From assembly GCF_036323735.1 (NCBI RefSeq), contig NC_086027.1, positions 91,710,662 to 91,774,661 on the forward strand: DNA of 64,000 nt, given 5' to 3'. This document shows, piece by piece, positions 24,935-37,839 of the stretch. The stretch comes from Rattus norvegicus. Lineage: Eukaryota; Chordata; Mammalia; Rodentia; Muridae. The notes under the pieces were generated by a model. It did no database searches, had not been told where the DNA came from, and was given only the letters and a program-made list of their open reading frames with translations. Every line of letters begins with the position of its first letter. Position 1 is the first letter of the stretch. Both the position numbers and the translations under genes were made by a program.

Positions 24935-25599
24935 GGCTGGTGAAATGGAAGTAAAGTGAAAGTTAAGTCAAGTTCGTCCACCTCTGGCATCTTGCATCAA
25001 AAGCTAGTTATTTCTACACATTTACAAAACCACGGCGTTTATCCAATGTGGTGTGGAGTTGGAAAAGCGAGTGGAGAATTACACACTTACACACATTTCT
25101 AGGGTGAACCCCCTTTCTCCAGAGCCCCCTTGTCGTTATTGCTGGAGGGAATTGGATTTCTTGAGTGTTTTTTCAGACATAGCTATGGGCAGCTGCTAGT
25201 GAACCATGATTGGTGGGGTAGCTCATGCTTGATCCACAGTGAGAGACCAGCTAATGAATCTGTGTCCTGTTACGGTAGGGGAAGTGCTTCCAGATGAACA
25301 GACAGGATTAGGCAAGCCTTCTGGATCTGTCTGCTCGACTTTGCATGGATTCCAGAATTTCTAACCCACCCACTGACATTATTATAAATTTATCTTTCCA
25401 CCTGGGCTGCCCCGTGTGTGGAGTCTTACTGGTCGTATAATAAACAACTGAAATATCTGTTAGGTTTCTCCATCTTTGAAGAATTTCAAATTCTTTGGTT
25501 GGAAAAATCAATTGGGAGCCATTTTGGATGGCTCAGCCAAGCGCTCTTGATAGTTTGATCTGCTTAGCACCCCACACCACCTACTGCCCCCTGGCTGGT

Positions 25600-25738
25600 T
25601 TCTGTTTCTTTGTTTTTGTTTTTTGAAGCAGGGTTTCTCTCTGTAGCCTTTGCCAGAGCTGTAACTTACTCTGTAGACCAGGCTGGCCTTGAACTCAGAG
25701 ACCCACCAGCCTCTGCCTCCGGAACGCTGGGACAAACA
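25600..25738 (-). repeat. B1 SINE
   Basis: aagcagggtttctctctgta, gaccaggctggccttgaact and gcctctgcctccggaacgct in reverse orientation. Confidence 0.85.
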
Positions 25739-26055
25739 TGAACCACCAAACTGCATGTGGGTGGCAAACAGCTGTAACACCCAGAACTCTTACCCTGAGA
25801 TATCAAGCAGATATAGGAGAACTGCCCAGAAGCTCACAGGCCAGCAAGCCTGTAGAACACAGGTCAGGAGAAGCAAGAGCGGCCCATCCCTAGCAAGGTG
25901 GAAGTCCAGAACTGTCTCCTGAGAGTTAGTCTCTGACCTCCAAACTCTACAAGTACACCATAGCATGTATGTGGCTGCCTCAACCCCACACCAAGCTAAT
26001 ACTAAACAAAATAAAAAGTACTTAGAGAAATTCATTGGATAAAGATCTGACTCTC

Positions 26056-26220
26056 TGGGCTGGAGAGATGGCTCAGTGGTTAAGAGCACTGACTGTTCTT
26101 CCAGAGGTCCTGAGTTCAATTCCCAGTAACCACATGGTGGCTCACGACCATCTCTAAATGAGATCTGGTGTGTCTGAAGACAGCTACAGTGTATATAATA
26201 AATAAATCTTTTGTAAAAAA
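26056..26220 (+). repeat. B2 SINE
   Basis: gggctggagagatggctcag head, ggtcctgagttcaattccca B-box and an AATAAATAAATC tail. Confidence 0.92.
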
Positions 26221-26674
26221 TAATAGTCTAACTTTCTAACTTTCTCCCATATCCCCGCCCTGTCCTGTTTTCCACAGGTGCCAGCAATATTTGGGGATGG
26301 GAGGCACAGTGTCCAAGGCTATCATCCCGCTTCCCATTCATATCCGCTCTTCTCTAAATGTGTAGCTGAAGACCATTCACAGGGGAGGGGCATTCATTCT
26401 TCACATTTTTCCTAAGGCTGATAGCTCTCTGAGGTTCAAAGCTCAGGCACAAAGCACAAGACGACCTTAGTCACTGCCCAGAGAGCAAACAGCAAACACA
26501 ATCAGCTTTATACTGTGCTCCCCCCACCCCCTTCATGGGTTGCACTGAGCACCAAATTATCATCCCCTCACATCTGACATCAAACTTTTGCTGTTAAGAG
26601 ACATTTTTTTGGTGGTTTCGATCTTGCTTACTTTGTGAGATGATCTACAGGAAGGCAACTGGCTATGGGTATTG

Positions 26675-26965
26675 TATGGTCAGGGTTCTCTAGAGTCCCA
26701 GAACTTCTGGAATGTCTCTCTATATGGAGACAGTTTATTGTGATGACTTACCTACCATCTGCAGTCCAGCTAACCCAACACTGGGCAGCTGTGGATGGGA
26801 AGTCCGAGAATCTGTAGTTGCTCAGTCCCACTGGGCTCCTTGTTTCAGCTGGACTTCAGTAGCAGTGGATTCCAGCAGATGTGCTGCAAGTAAACGCAAA
26901 CAGGCAAAGAAGAGTGAATCTTCCTTCTTCCAATGTCCTTAAGTAGGCCTCCTGCAGAAGGTGTG
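26675..26965 (+). repeat. High-copy rodent interspersed repeat
   Basis: tcagggttctctagagtccc, gtttattgtgatgacttacc and cttccaatgtccttaagtag. Recognised as a common rodent repeat; family not named. Confidence 0.5.
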
Positions 26966-26974
26966 TGCCAGATG

Positions 26975-27100
26975 AAAGGTGTGTACCACTGCGCCTGGAT
27001 CTGGCTGGGACTTGCTTGTCCCAGGCTGACCTTGAACTCAAACTTCTCTTTGCCTCAGTCTCCTGGGATTAAACTTATGTGCTACCTTGCCTGGGCCTAA
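26975..27100 (-). repeat. B1 SINE fragment
   Basis: tcccaggctgaccttgaact and gcctcagtctcctgggatta in reverse orientation. Confidence 0.65.
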
Positions 27101-27415
27101 TCTTTTCACGGCCACTATGCTTCAAGATCTCCATGCCAAGATCCAGGTCAGAAACTTGTGTCTTCTAGCCTCAAGATCCGGATCACAGGCGAGCCCTCCA
27201 ATTCTGGATTGTAGTTCATTGCAGATGTAGCAGTTACAGGTATGATGCCTTTTTCCCCTGTGTACTTTCTCATTAAAGCATCATAGTAATTGTAGTTTCA
27301 AGGTGATGACATAAAAAAATATCTAACCAGTAGATTGAAATTGTGTGGTCAAGACAGAAATTATGGTCTCCTAATCCCACCAGGACCATTCCAATACATA
27401 AACAGACACTCACAG

Positions 27416-27416
<1 letters not shown>

Positions 27417-27466
<50 letters not shown>
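27417..27466 (+). repeat. (CT)n microsatellite
   Basis: About 24 CT units. The stretch 27470-28735 shows no gene or clear repeat. Confidence 0.95.
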
Positions 27467-27467
<1 letters not shown>

Positions 27468-28739
27468 GTGTGTGTGAACGTATTATCAAGACCCTTTTAT
27501 CCACACTGCTTCAGTGTGTCATGATTTCCCCTAACTGCTTCATTAATCTACTGACAGCCTCTCCACAAGAAGAAACCACAGCATTTGTACAATATAATTG
27601 ACAATCTTGCTTTATCATGAGGAACATGTTTTCAAACACAAATCCATGGCAGACACTTAATGTCTTAATACATAAAACTTTCAAAACTGAATTTTGAGTT
27701 GTCAAAGCAGTTCGAGTGGGCACTCATCAGGGACGGGTGGGCCACTGAGTCGAATTCTAGCTCTAGGCACAGGGCCTCTTCAGTCACACCACATCTTGTC
27801 CTCAGCCAACCTTTTACAAAGTTCTCTAAACTGCTATATAACTTTTTTATTAACTTAAGCAAAGTCAATATCATTTCCATTTGCGTCTACAATGCCCTGG
27901 TCTTCCCAGCTTAGAAAGCGTGATTATTGCATTTTGGAAAATGGTTCCAACAGTGAGTAATGCTCACACTGCAGAAATTCTGTCAAGGGCAAACTTGAGT
28001 TAACCACTCTTAACTTAAGCCCTCAGCCCAGAAAACATGGGCTTTCTTTTCTCCACTTCTTGACATTCTGTCAAGTCTGTTGGGAACTCCTTTCTTACCT
28101 TATTAATGGTCTCATTGGAACAATTGTTTCAAGTTGCCAATTACTAAGGCTAGACCAAATATTGAAGGCTGGTTGTAATAGTGTGCCATTTGCTGGCTAT
28201 GCACAGGACATATGAACTCTACTGACCATGAATTTGGCTATTGACTCAAAGTTATCTTCTCCATGGATCTCAGAGACTTGGGACTATGTCTTTGGTTCCT
28301 GGGTTGCTAAAATGACCATGGATTCTTCATCTCTTGACTCCTTATGGTCCAACTACAATTAGCTGGAAAGGCAGAGGAAAATACGCCCCTAGAGTGTAAG
28401 ACCCACAAAGTTAGGGCATGTTGTGTTGTTTATTGCTCTGTCCTAAGTGATTAGAAAGAACCTCACAGCCAATAAGCCCTAGAGGATGATAGGGAATGAA
28501 TGTAACAAGACAGCAACTATAGTCTATGTGGACAACAGGGGTGGAAAAGGAAGATGTCAGGGTAAGAGATACAGGGCACGAGAATACACAAAAGTACCTT
28601 CTCGTTTTCCTGGGTGTTCCCCCATTTTCTAGTTGTATTAGTGAATGGTGAGATCTTGTTGCAATGACTTTTATATTGTAAAATTAATTTTGTGGAGGGA
28701 AAGTTAATTCTGGTCTCATTTAACTCAGTTTTTACTGAG

Positions 28740-28945
28740 TTTAGTTTTTGAGAGAGAATCTTGTGTTGCCCAAGCTGGTCTCAACTCCTTATGAAGCTAA
28801 AGATGGCCTTGAACTTCTGATCCTCCTGCTTCTACACCTTTGAGAGCACTGCTGGCTTTGTATGGTGTCAGGGTATGAACTCAGAGCTTCATGCATGCCA
28901 GACTAGCACTCTATGAATTGATCTATAGCCCTGGCCTTTTGTCCT
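28740..28945 (-). repeat. B4-type (B1+ID) SINE
   Basis: gagagagaatcttgtgttgc and ttgaacttctgatcctcctg are followed by the ID-like gccagactagcactctatga in reverse orientation. Confidence 0.55.
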
Positions 28946-29247
28946 CCTTTTATAGGAAGGAAACAGAAGGCTAGAATGTGAACCTGGACTTGGTTCTTCC
29001 AATTCCAGCTTCACCAACTAGACTTCCCTCATCTGCGTTGAAAAAGCACAGATAAATTTTCAAAACTTCAATTCCAGTTTATTTTAGGATCCTGTTTTTC
29101 TGAAGGTGGTATCAAGAAGAATTTAATGCTCATGAGTAGAATATTTTGTTAAGAAGATGCAAAACTATTAAAAGTAGAGTTCACTGCAGAGTGAATGAGG
29201 GGTTTCCCCCTCTGTAGCCTTGGCTTATTTTAATAACAAACAAACAT

Positions 29248-29368
29248 GGGCTGGGGATTTAGCTCAGTGGTTAGAGCGCTTACCTAGGAAGCGCAAGGCC
29301 CTGGGTTCGGTCCCCAGCTCCGAAAAAAAGAACCAAAAAAAAAACAAACAAACAAACAAACAAATACA
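29248..29368 (+). repeat. ID SINE with (AAAC)n tail
   Basis: Near-consensus ID/BC1-type: ggggatttagctcagtggtt (A box), agcgcttacctaggaagcgc, gggttcggtccccagctcc (B box) and an A-rich AAAC tail. ID families are greatly expanded in rat. Confidence 0.95.
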
Positions 29369-29527
29369 CCAATGATGACAAATGTGAGTAACCGGAGACT
29401 GTCAGGGTCTGAAGAGGAAAGAGGTGTAAGTGTGTGCACATATCCCTCAAAAGCACAGTGGGGCAAATCATCCTTGAATACCTATGTGGTTCTGGAGGGA
29501 CACGGCTCTATATAGACACTTTTCTAG

Positions 29528-29775
29528 ATTTGGAGACCTGTGAGATGGCAGCTCGTGGTGTAAAGGCATGTGCCATGCTTGTTTGGCATCCTGAGTTTGA
29601 TCCCTGGACCCTACATAGAAGTGGAAGGAGAGAACCAACTCCACAAAATTATCCTCTGACCTCTATACAAAGGCTGGGGGGCGTGTAAATGTGGGGCATG
29701 AAGCGCATGAGCATGTGTGAGCACGCATACACACAGGCTCGTGCGCACGCACACACACACACACACACAGAACAC
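29528..29775 (+). repeat. B3/B2-type SINE ending in (CA)n
   Basis: gtgagatggcagctcgtggt head, gagtttgatccctggaccct, gaaggagagaaccaactcca and tcctctgacctctatac, then a CA-rich tail. Confidence 0.65.
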
Positions 29776-30084
29776 ACACATAGAATAATACAGAACTGCA
29801 GTATTCTTTCATATTTCCATTTATCATCCTCTTCTGACCACCCTATCACCCTGCCCCTGAAGTACCATTTGAAGTTCTGTCTGCTTTCCTCATGTGTCTT
29901 GAGGACATGAACTGGTTTGGTATTATGAGGTGATAATTCTGAGAGTAAGCGTACCTTTCCCCTTCACTTCGTGTACTTTCCAAACATGCTAATCCTTATA
30001 GAGTTGCTCCACAGCAGGCTGTCCTCATCCCATTAATCATAAACCTCACAACTCTTTCTTTTAAAGGTACAAGAATACTGAGTG

Positions 30085-30205
30085 GGCTGTAGTAAAAAAG
30101 AATACGGAAGCAGGAGGAGGGGGAGGAGGCAGGGAGGACGTGAAGGTGAAGGAGGAGGAAGATGAGGGAGAGAGGGAGGGCGGGAGGAAAGAAGGAAGGA
30201 ATAAA
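30085..30205 (+). repeat. Purine-rich (GGA)n tract
   Basis: GGAGGA/GAGG-rich low-complexity sequence, about 120 bp. Confidence 0.8.
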
Positions 30206-31111
30206 CAAAACATTGCCCAATCAAAATCAAGGTTCTCCGATCTAAAACAGCGAGCAAACATCCCATCAGTGAAGACCCAGGGATTGCAACACACGAGATG
30301 AAATTCATCGGCTGTTCCTTCTAACCCAGTCCCAGAGCAGCTAAAGCTATAACACAGCGTACCTGGGAGCCCAGGAAGGAGGTGAAGACCTTTAGAGAGG
30401 AGAGATGAGGCTCACAGCAGAGGAGGAGGAGGTGAATGGACCAGGAGAATAAATAGTAACGAATAGTAAGTCTCAGCCTCAGCTCCACTCCCAGTCACTT
30501 GGGATACCAACCAGTCTCACTTGTTCCACCAACCCTGATGACAAAGAGCCCTGGCCTCTGACTGGAACACAGTGCACCATGTCCGCACTTCACGGTTGGC
30601 TCCTACAACAAGGCAGCATTGTGATCTTGAAAGAGTCCAGCCACACATAAACAAAACAAAACAAAACAAAACAAACCCATAACTTTATTTCTTATGAGAT
30701 GTAAGAGTTACTTGTGTTTTAACAATGATCAGTTTAGGCAAATAGCTTCTCATAGGACTCATTCCAGTACTCAGAGAAAATGTCTTTTTATGCTGCCTCT
30801 GACATGCTGGCAGTCCTTGTTATCAGAGTTGGATGCTGTGTTCTTAAAATCATCAATCCTGTCATCGATTTCTTCTCCTTTTAACCACTGCCTTAAAATG
30901 TCCTTTCCTAAAAGGCAGGAAATAATATTTGAAGTTCTCCAATTTCATGTTGACTTCAAGATGAGCTCAGTTGACATTGCAGAAAGTAAGGTTTTCTTTC
31001 TTTTAGAAACAAGAAGCACCCCTTTCTGCCCTTGCCAGGATCCCATGAGGAAGTGGGATGGTTATAAGGAAAAGCTAGAAGCTGCTTCCTGAGTCCATGG
31101 TTTTCTTTCAT

Positions 31112-31150
31112 TAAAACAAAACAAAACAAAACAAAACAAAACAAAACAAA
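31112..31150 (+). repeat. (AAAAC)n microsatellite
   Basis: About seven AAAAC units immediately before a B2 head; a similar short array is at 30650-30676. Confidence 0.9.
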
Positions 31151-31306
31151 AGGGCTGGAGAGATGGCTCAGTGTTTAAGAGCACTGACTGCTCTTCCAGA
31201 GGTCCTGAGTTCAAATCCCAGCAACCACATGGTGGCTCACAACCATCTGTAATGGGATCTGATGCCCTCTTCTGGTGTGTCTAAAGACAGCTACAGTTAC
31301 TCATAA

Positions 31307-31345
<39 letters not shown>

Positions 31346-31346
31346 A
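31151..31346 (+). repeat. B2 SINE with (AAAT)n tail
   Basis: Near-consensus gggctggagagatggctcag, cacatggtggctcacaacca and gatgccctcttctggtgtgt, and a TAAA array of about 10 units. Confidence 0.95.
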
Positions 31347-31370
31347 ATGAAATAAAAGAAAACCAAAAAT

Positions 31371-31429
31371 GAACACACACATGCTTACACACACACAGAC
31401 ACACAGACACACAGACACACAGACACACA

Positions 31430-31467
<38 letters not shown>
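31371..31467 (+). repeat. (ACACAG)n/(CA)n microsatellite
   Basis: Five ACACAG-type units followed by about 16 CA units. Confidence 0.93.
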
Positions 31468-31470
<3 letters not shown>

Positions 31471-32254
31471 CCTCCTACCACTCTGTCATTTCCAAGAATG
31501 ACCGGAAGTCAGCACTATGGTGCTGTAATGTATATTTTCTTATGTATCAGCTATGTTCTCTAAGAACCCCATCTTCTAGGCTTTTGATATTACCAGTCAT
31601 TCCCCTCATTGGACAGATACAAGCTAGAAATCTGATTAGCAAAAATTGAATTATTTACTTTGAATTAATATCAGATCATAAAAACTAAGTATGTCTTTCC
31701 CTAAGTATGTCTTTCCCTCTACTTATTACTAAGCTAGGGAGCCTTGAACTTTGACTAAATCAGTGGGGAAAAAAAAGCAAAGAACTTCCAGATCAGCCAA
31801 ACGCAAACCTGCATGGGTACAGGGTGCCCAGCGACTCCCAAAGTTGATCCGTGTGATGCGAAGTCAGGATGGGTGCATGAATCCACCTGAATCATGACCT
31901 CCCAGTATGTAAAAAACAATCTGATATGTAAAGTGTAAATAACACTATCTTGAACAAAGCAGAAGAAAACAGATCTTAGAGACCAAGGAACTGATAAATA
32001 TTTTTGAAGAAATGGGAAAAAAAGAAAAAAAAAGAGAAAAGGAAAAAAGAACTGACCTTGAAAAAGGAAAGGAGGGGAATAGAATTTTGTACAAGCAAAA
32101 CCCAGACATATTTGCTCATCCAAAGAAACTGTTCAAAACCTGGGAAGGGAAGCTACAGATCCAAGAGAAGACAGCCATGATACCCGTGTTTGTCAAAGAC
32201 GTGACGTTCAAAAATGTGTAATACATTCTGACAACTCGGGGACAAAAGATGAAC

Positions 32255-32400
32255 AGCTAGGTAAGCAGGGGTGGCACATGCCTTGAATCCCAGCACTCGG
32301 GAGGCAGAGGCAGGTGGATAAATGTGAGTTCAAGGCCAGCCTGGTCTACAGAGCTGTACAGAACAACTAGGGCTACACAGATGAAACGCCATCTTGAAAT
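32255..32400 (+). repeat. B1 SINE
   Basis: ccttgaatcccagcactcgg, gaggcagaggcaggtggata and ccagcctggtctacagagct. Confidence 0.9.
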
Positions 32401-35400
32401 CCAAAATGATGAGCAGAGCTGAGCACTTAAAAAAAAAATGTGGCTTCCTGGAAGTGCAGAGAGATTCTCCTTGGAAGCTCTCAGAAATCATACGTCAGAA
32501 TGATTACCCATGATGGCTCCTGGGATGGCTGAGTAAAAATTGATGAGCTAGCATACCGCATGCTGGGAAGGATATCAAGGTAATGAACCTATATGCATTG
32601 CTTCTCCCAAAGACGTAACAGTACCAGCTTCTTGGAACATCGTCTGGCAAGCTGTCTGAGAACGTGGATGCTTTCAGGATGTGGTGAGAAACGAGAAGTG
32701 ACTGAAGTGCCCACAAAATGGGGACATTTATGTGCAGCACAGACCAGCACAGACTACTCCATCACCAATAGCAACCGGCACTTAGGAGGACCACCTGAGC
32801 AGGACTAGAATGAATAGCACATTGATTTACTATTCCTGAGGCCCTACCACCACCACACATGGAGTCTTAGGAAAGCCAGACTGATCTGAGGAGACAAGGA
32901 GTAGGTTGACAGCTGCTCGGTGTGGGGGTGAGGGGAGGAACAGGAACAGCAGAGAATATACTCAGTTGTGGTGAAGGCTGTAAGTTTTTAATCCAAATTT
33001 ATGCACAGACTCATAAAGTGTAGGTTAGCATAGGGAGGCCACACCCAAACAAAGATTCAATGATATAAGGTACAAAGTAAATTAACCTCGAAAGCTATGG
33101 TCCAGAAAGGAATTCAGACATGAAAAGGGCAGGCTGAGCAATTTCATTCATACCTTGTCCCAAATCAGGCAAAACTATAATACCTCATGTTGACTGAAAC
33201 CAGAACTCTGAGGTCAGGAGCTGGGAAGGGGGAGCAGCTATATCTGAGGGCAGTTTCTGGGGTATTAAATATCCTGTACCTCAAAGAGTTAATTACAAGG
33301 AGGGGTATAATTACAAACAAACTTAAATCTCTGTGTTGAAAGGAAGCTGCACCTCGATATGATGAAAGGCAGCCTCCCCTCGCTCCTTCAAAGCATTTTT
33401 ACAGTGGCCCTCTGTGTTTCTTACAGGTACGGTGACTGCAGTTATTCCAATCCACATGAAGGCGGGGCCTCTTTATGAATAGAAAACTGAAAACTCTGTT
33501 TGGGTTTGTACTAGAAAACGTAGGGAGACATAGTAGCACAAATCTAGGACAAACGAAGAAGCCTGAGTTTGGCTCCTTGACATCCTTCAGACTAATTTAG
33601 ATAGACTAAGTACCTCTTTCTTCTGGGTCCTGACTTTGGGACTGGCTCCCTGCCTTATACTCACTTCTGTGCTTTTGAGCGAGATGCAGAGCACTGCCAG
33701 CTCACTGTCTCTTCAGTTGGTGAGGAAACTGGTTCCTCAAGACCAATGACCCTGGCCCTCCCCAGAAGGCTGCATGTTCCAGAGCCCACACCCCTCAACT
33801 CTGGAATCCTGGTAAATAAAACAAACACCTGGGCTCAGATATTCCCCAAACACAATGGTTAGAAAGGTCTACAAATCCAAAACAATGTCCACTTTGCTCT
33901 GAATGGTAGTATCAAAACAGCCTATGAACAATGTACTGTCACTGAGACGTAGGAAGGAGCCTCAAAGTCACTGGTAAAACCTTCACACCAACTCCCAGTC
34001 TTCTCTGATGGGAAGTATTCCACACAGATTCAAAAGGTATGAACTGGGCCCAGATACTCAGTAAGCAATAAAAATAAAAAAAATAATAAATAAAAATTAA
34101 TAAAAATAAATTAAAAACAATAAACAATTAAAAAGCTCAGTATGAAAACTGGTTCTACTTTGGTTCAAAGCCACTGTCAAATTTCAGGTGACACCGAAAG
34201 CACATGATACTGATACAAGCACTCCTCAGGTTCTGCTTTATCACGTACGGTATTATAGCCCTGTTTATTGGCTTTGGCATCTCCCCACCATATTTATTCT
34301 CCATATGTCCATGGTTTGACCCAACGGCAGGGAAATGTCTGACTAATAAAGCTATAAAAGGGGTGAGCAGCTTAGCTAGAAAGCCAATCAATCAAACCTC
34401 GCCATGGACCTCAAGCCATGCAACGACCGTAGGGGAAATTGTGTTTCAGGAAAAAGAAAAAGTATAAACGGGTCCATCTATTCTATAACTCCATGTTATA
34501 GCAATCGATAGCTTCATGAAAAACATTCTTGTCTGTAGGTACGCACATATGCTTTACCTAGGGAAGGGAAAATATTCTTTTCTCATAGAAATTAGTTTCA
34601 ATCACCCCAAATTTGAATTTCACTGCTCAGTGTTCCCTGTCCCTGCCCATTAACGTACCCATTCTCTGGGATCGTTTTCATCTGACTCTCTCTTTTACTA
34701 GTCACCTCCTTAGTGACTTAATATCGTTAACGTGTTCGTCTTTATTTCTTCTTGATTCGGCATTTACCAACTAGAAGTTATTAAACCCTCAGATCTCTCT
34801 TAACTGCAACTTCTCCCAGGCTGGGGGTTTTAGATTTTGTTTGTTTTTCACTTTTTTCATTGGGGTTGAGTGTGCTGTGGGAGTGTGGGTCAGTGGAAAG
34901 AGCTTGATTTTGAAACCGGAACTTCAGTGTTTCTTTTGGCTCCAGCCATGCTGTGCATCGATTCTCTTATAGTACAGAAGATTATCTCAAGGAGAGGCTC
35001 AGGTAAGAGCACTGGCCTTGGAAGTATTCCAGCTCTTGGCACGTGACAGCCTATTTCTCATTCCTTCCCATGCAAGCACATGTTGCAGAATCTACCAGAA
35101 CTGTAGATGTTTCTGGGTTCTTACAGTTTAAGGATAGATTTCAAATAGGTTGACAGCAGGAAACCTTATGTTAACAGTGAGGGGGCGAGGGGGCGGGGTG
35201 ATAATTCATCTTGGACTATTTATGCCTGTTAGATAAAATAAATTGAAGAAGGCCATTGTTTTCTTACAAGTGCCAGCACTAGGTCCCCACAGACTGGCTG
35301 ATAATCGAGTGTCATTCATGCCAAAGTCCTGTGTTACTATGGAGTAGCTAAGCTGTTAGCGGAACGCAAAGTTGCCTCTGAGTTAATTCTTACAGAAAAG

Positions 35401-36240
35401 TCGTCATCCGCAGTTAACTTAACGCGCATGTCCTATTCTTCCACCTCTGCCACTGCCACACAGAGACAATTGCCCTGAAATGACTCCTATAGTCTTCACT
35501 CTTTCCATAAAATTACCTCTTTGTCCAGCCCATGGGCACACTCCTTCATGCAATGAAGTGTCCTTTCTTTAACTCTTTTAGAGGATTAAACTAAATATCT
35601 CAAATGGTGTCCTTTGACATTCTTGAATTCTCGAATTGTCTTTTCTGTTACAGAATTTGCTCCATTAGCAAAACGGACTGAACAAAGTCGGTACGTCCCA
35701 CTTCTGCTACTACCGAGGCAACAAGAAGAAAAACATATTTGGAAAATTAGTTAATTACTAGGTCTACTTAAAATGTATGTTTAATGAGAAAATGCCGTTT
35801 GTTTTGGGACACAGCAGTGTGCGTGGACCCTGGTAGAACCAGGGCTCGCTCCAATTTTAGAAAACATTTTCTAACGAAGGGAACACCGACCTGATAGATG
35901 CGTGGCTTTATTTTATTTTCGTTTTCATTAGAACAGTTCCCAACAGTCTTGGTTCTTTTAATTTCAAAATTCGCCTTTCCTTTCCTGTTTTGGAGGTAAC
36001 TTTTCAATTTTTGACTTTGGACTTGGCATTCTGGGCTAAAATTGCTTTTTAGGTAAATTCTGGGAAACCGGGTGTGACCAGGGCAGCTGCTGGCACGGGA
36101 ACAGAATGGTGGTTTTTACTTAATCTGCTCTTAGGGAGGGCTGTATAGGAATCCAGGCTAGACCACGTTGGGTAGGTTTTAGCAGGCCAAGAAAGCAGCA
36201 GACAGAAAGGTCCTAGAAACTGAAGGCAGCTTGTCTACAG
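32401..36240. other. Presumed Slc19a3 intron 1, no gene recognised
   Basis: Mostly unique-looking sequence with an A-rich (AAAT) low-complexity block at 34065-34135. A TATAAAAG at 34353 and a Kozak ATG at 34404 open only a short frame. No spliced homologous protein was recognised on either strand. Confidence 0.5.
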
Positions 36241-36244
36241 GCTG

Positions 36245-36600
36245 GCGCATGCGTACAGCGGCTGCGCAGGCTTTTCTGCTGTCTCCCACCCCCACCCCGC
36301 CTCCAAATTAGAGCCGGGAGAGGAAAGGCGGGCGGCCCAGGGTTCCTGGAGCTTCTTTAATTAACTACACGCCGGTGGTGGGAGGTCTTACCTATGGAAG
36401 AGGGTGCTGCTTACTTGCCCCGGATATCTAGCACTTTCAGCTATGTGGTCCGCGATCTCAAGTAAAGATGGACTTGGTCACCGGGTCATTCCGGCTGAAC
36501 CAAAGGTCGCGCCCAACTTTGCATATGCTAATGAAGCCCCCAGGTCTTTGATCCGGAGGGTAGAAAACGAAGTCCCTGAGTCAGTTTGTAAAGGACTTTA
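36245..36600 (-). promoter_or_regulatory. Slc19a3: Candidate Slc19a3 promoter / non-coding first exon
   Basis: This is the only clearly CpG- and GC-enriched unique stretch upstream of the coding exons. It contains GC boxes (ccccgcctcc at 36295; ggcgggcggccc at 36327), an NRF1-like GCGCATGCGT at 36246, an AP-1 site TGAGTCA near 36577 and an octamer-like ATGCTAAT near 36525. On the minus strand a strong donor CATAG|GTAAGA ends an exon at 36392. Human SLC19A3 has a non-coding first exon and an SP1-dependent promoter. Assignment to this gene is inference from position and orientation. Confidence 0.4.
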
Positions 36601-37146
36601 AAAAAGTGAAGCCAGTACCTGAAGAGAGCAACCTCAGGCAATGTGCTGTCTCTTCATGTCAGCGTAGTAGGGCAAGATGGAGGGAAACCAGGTCTGATCC
36701 TCTGCTTGTTTGGTCTCTTCCTATGAATTCGTTTATTTCAGGAGAAAGGTAGTCTGTGGCCTCCAGTTTGTAGGATTATTAAAAGGCAGAACTGTTAGTC
36801 TGGAAGGCATAGCCTTCAGTTGGGACATCCTGACTTCCGAGCCAAGTTTATAAGCACGGTCCCTCCAGACCCCAAGGGTGTGTGTGGGTGGGTGTTTTCC
36901 TGGTGCTTTAAGAATGTTTTGGGACAAATAGTTCACTTTTGGCACAAACGGTTCCCAGGTCCTTTGTGCCATAGGTATGTACCACTGAGCTAAACAGACC
37001 AGTTCCCAAAGACTTTTAAATTTAACTTTATCTACTTAACATAGATTTCCTACTGGTTAAAATGAAAATACTTAAATTTTTTTTTGAAAATACTTAAATT
37101 TTTAAAAATTAATTTAGGTAAGTAAAAAAGAAAGTCCTCCAAAAAC

Positions 37147-37190
37147 AAACAAACAAACAAACAAACAAACAAACAAACAAACAAACACAA
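37147..37190 (+). repeat. (AAAC)n microsatellite
   Basis: About ten CAAA units. The frames it creates on the opposite strand (CLFVCLFV) are artefacts. Confidence 0.95.
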
Positions 37191-37732
37191 GCACTGCTCG
37201 ACTTTAAAGAAATCCCAGCAAGCAGAAATGACATTGGTTAACAGTCCAGCAGGAGTCTTGAATCTCCACACCTCAAGTTTGGATTTTTCTCCTGTCACCC
37301 CCCCACCCCCCACAGTTTGTGAAAAGGCTGCCTGTAAAAGTGTAGCCACACCTTGGGTGTGGGAGAATTGTATGCCATTGGGCAACACACCGGTTTTGCA
37401 AAACTGGCTAGCTCAGAGAATGTTTGACATAGTTTGAAAGGTGAAAGGTGTCTTCGTCTGCTCCGTAACCATCAGTGAAAGACGTCAGAATTTGAGAGGT
37501 TATTTTATTTTTCTGCTATGGAACCAGTAGTCTTTGTCCAGTGGGATCCATTCATAGAAATATAATATATTTACAGGTGACATCTGGATCCTGGGTTGGA
37601 AAGGGTGAGGGTAGTCTCAGAGGAGAGCTAGCCATGCCTAGTTGCTGACTTGCGTGGGGCTGGCTCTCAGAAAGTTTTGGCACTATTCTCTATGTTTGCA
37701 TAGAAGACAACCACGTTTAAAAAAATCACTTA

Positions 37733-37832
37733 TTTTTTTTTCTTTTTTCTTTTTTTTCGGAGCTGGGGACCAAACCCAGGGCCTTGCGCTTGCTAGGCAA
37801 GCACTCTACCACTGAGCTAAATCCCCAACCCC
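37733..37832 (-). repeat. ID SINE
   Basis: Reverse ID: T-rich tail, ggagctggggaccaaaccca, ggcaagcactctaccactga and gctaaatccccaacccc. Confidence 0.93.
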
Positions 37833-37839
37833 TAAAAAA

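Noticed and set aside
29248..29335. tRNA-like sequence with A and B boxes
   Set aside because: This is an ID SINE (BC1/tRNA-Ala-derived) with an A-rich tail, not a functional tRNA gene.
34204..34467. 87-residue hydrophobic frame
   Set aside because: No recognised family, no Kozak support at its start, and no conserved exon boundaries; probably chance.
35175..35200. Possible CTCF/Sp1 site in gtgagggggcgagggggcgg
   Set aside because: Needs an extra base against the CTCF core and sits in simple G-rich sequence, so too weak to call.
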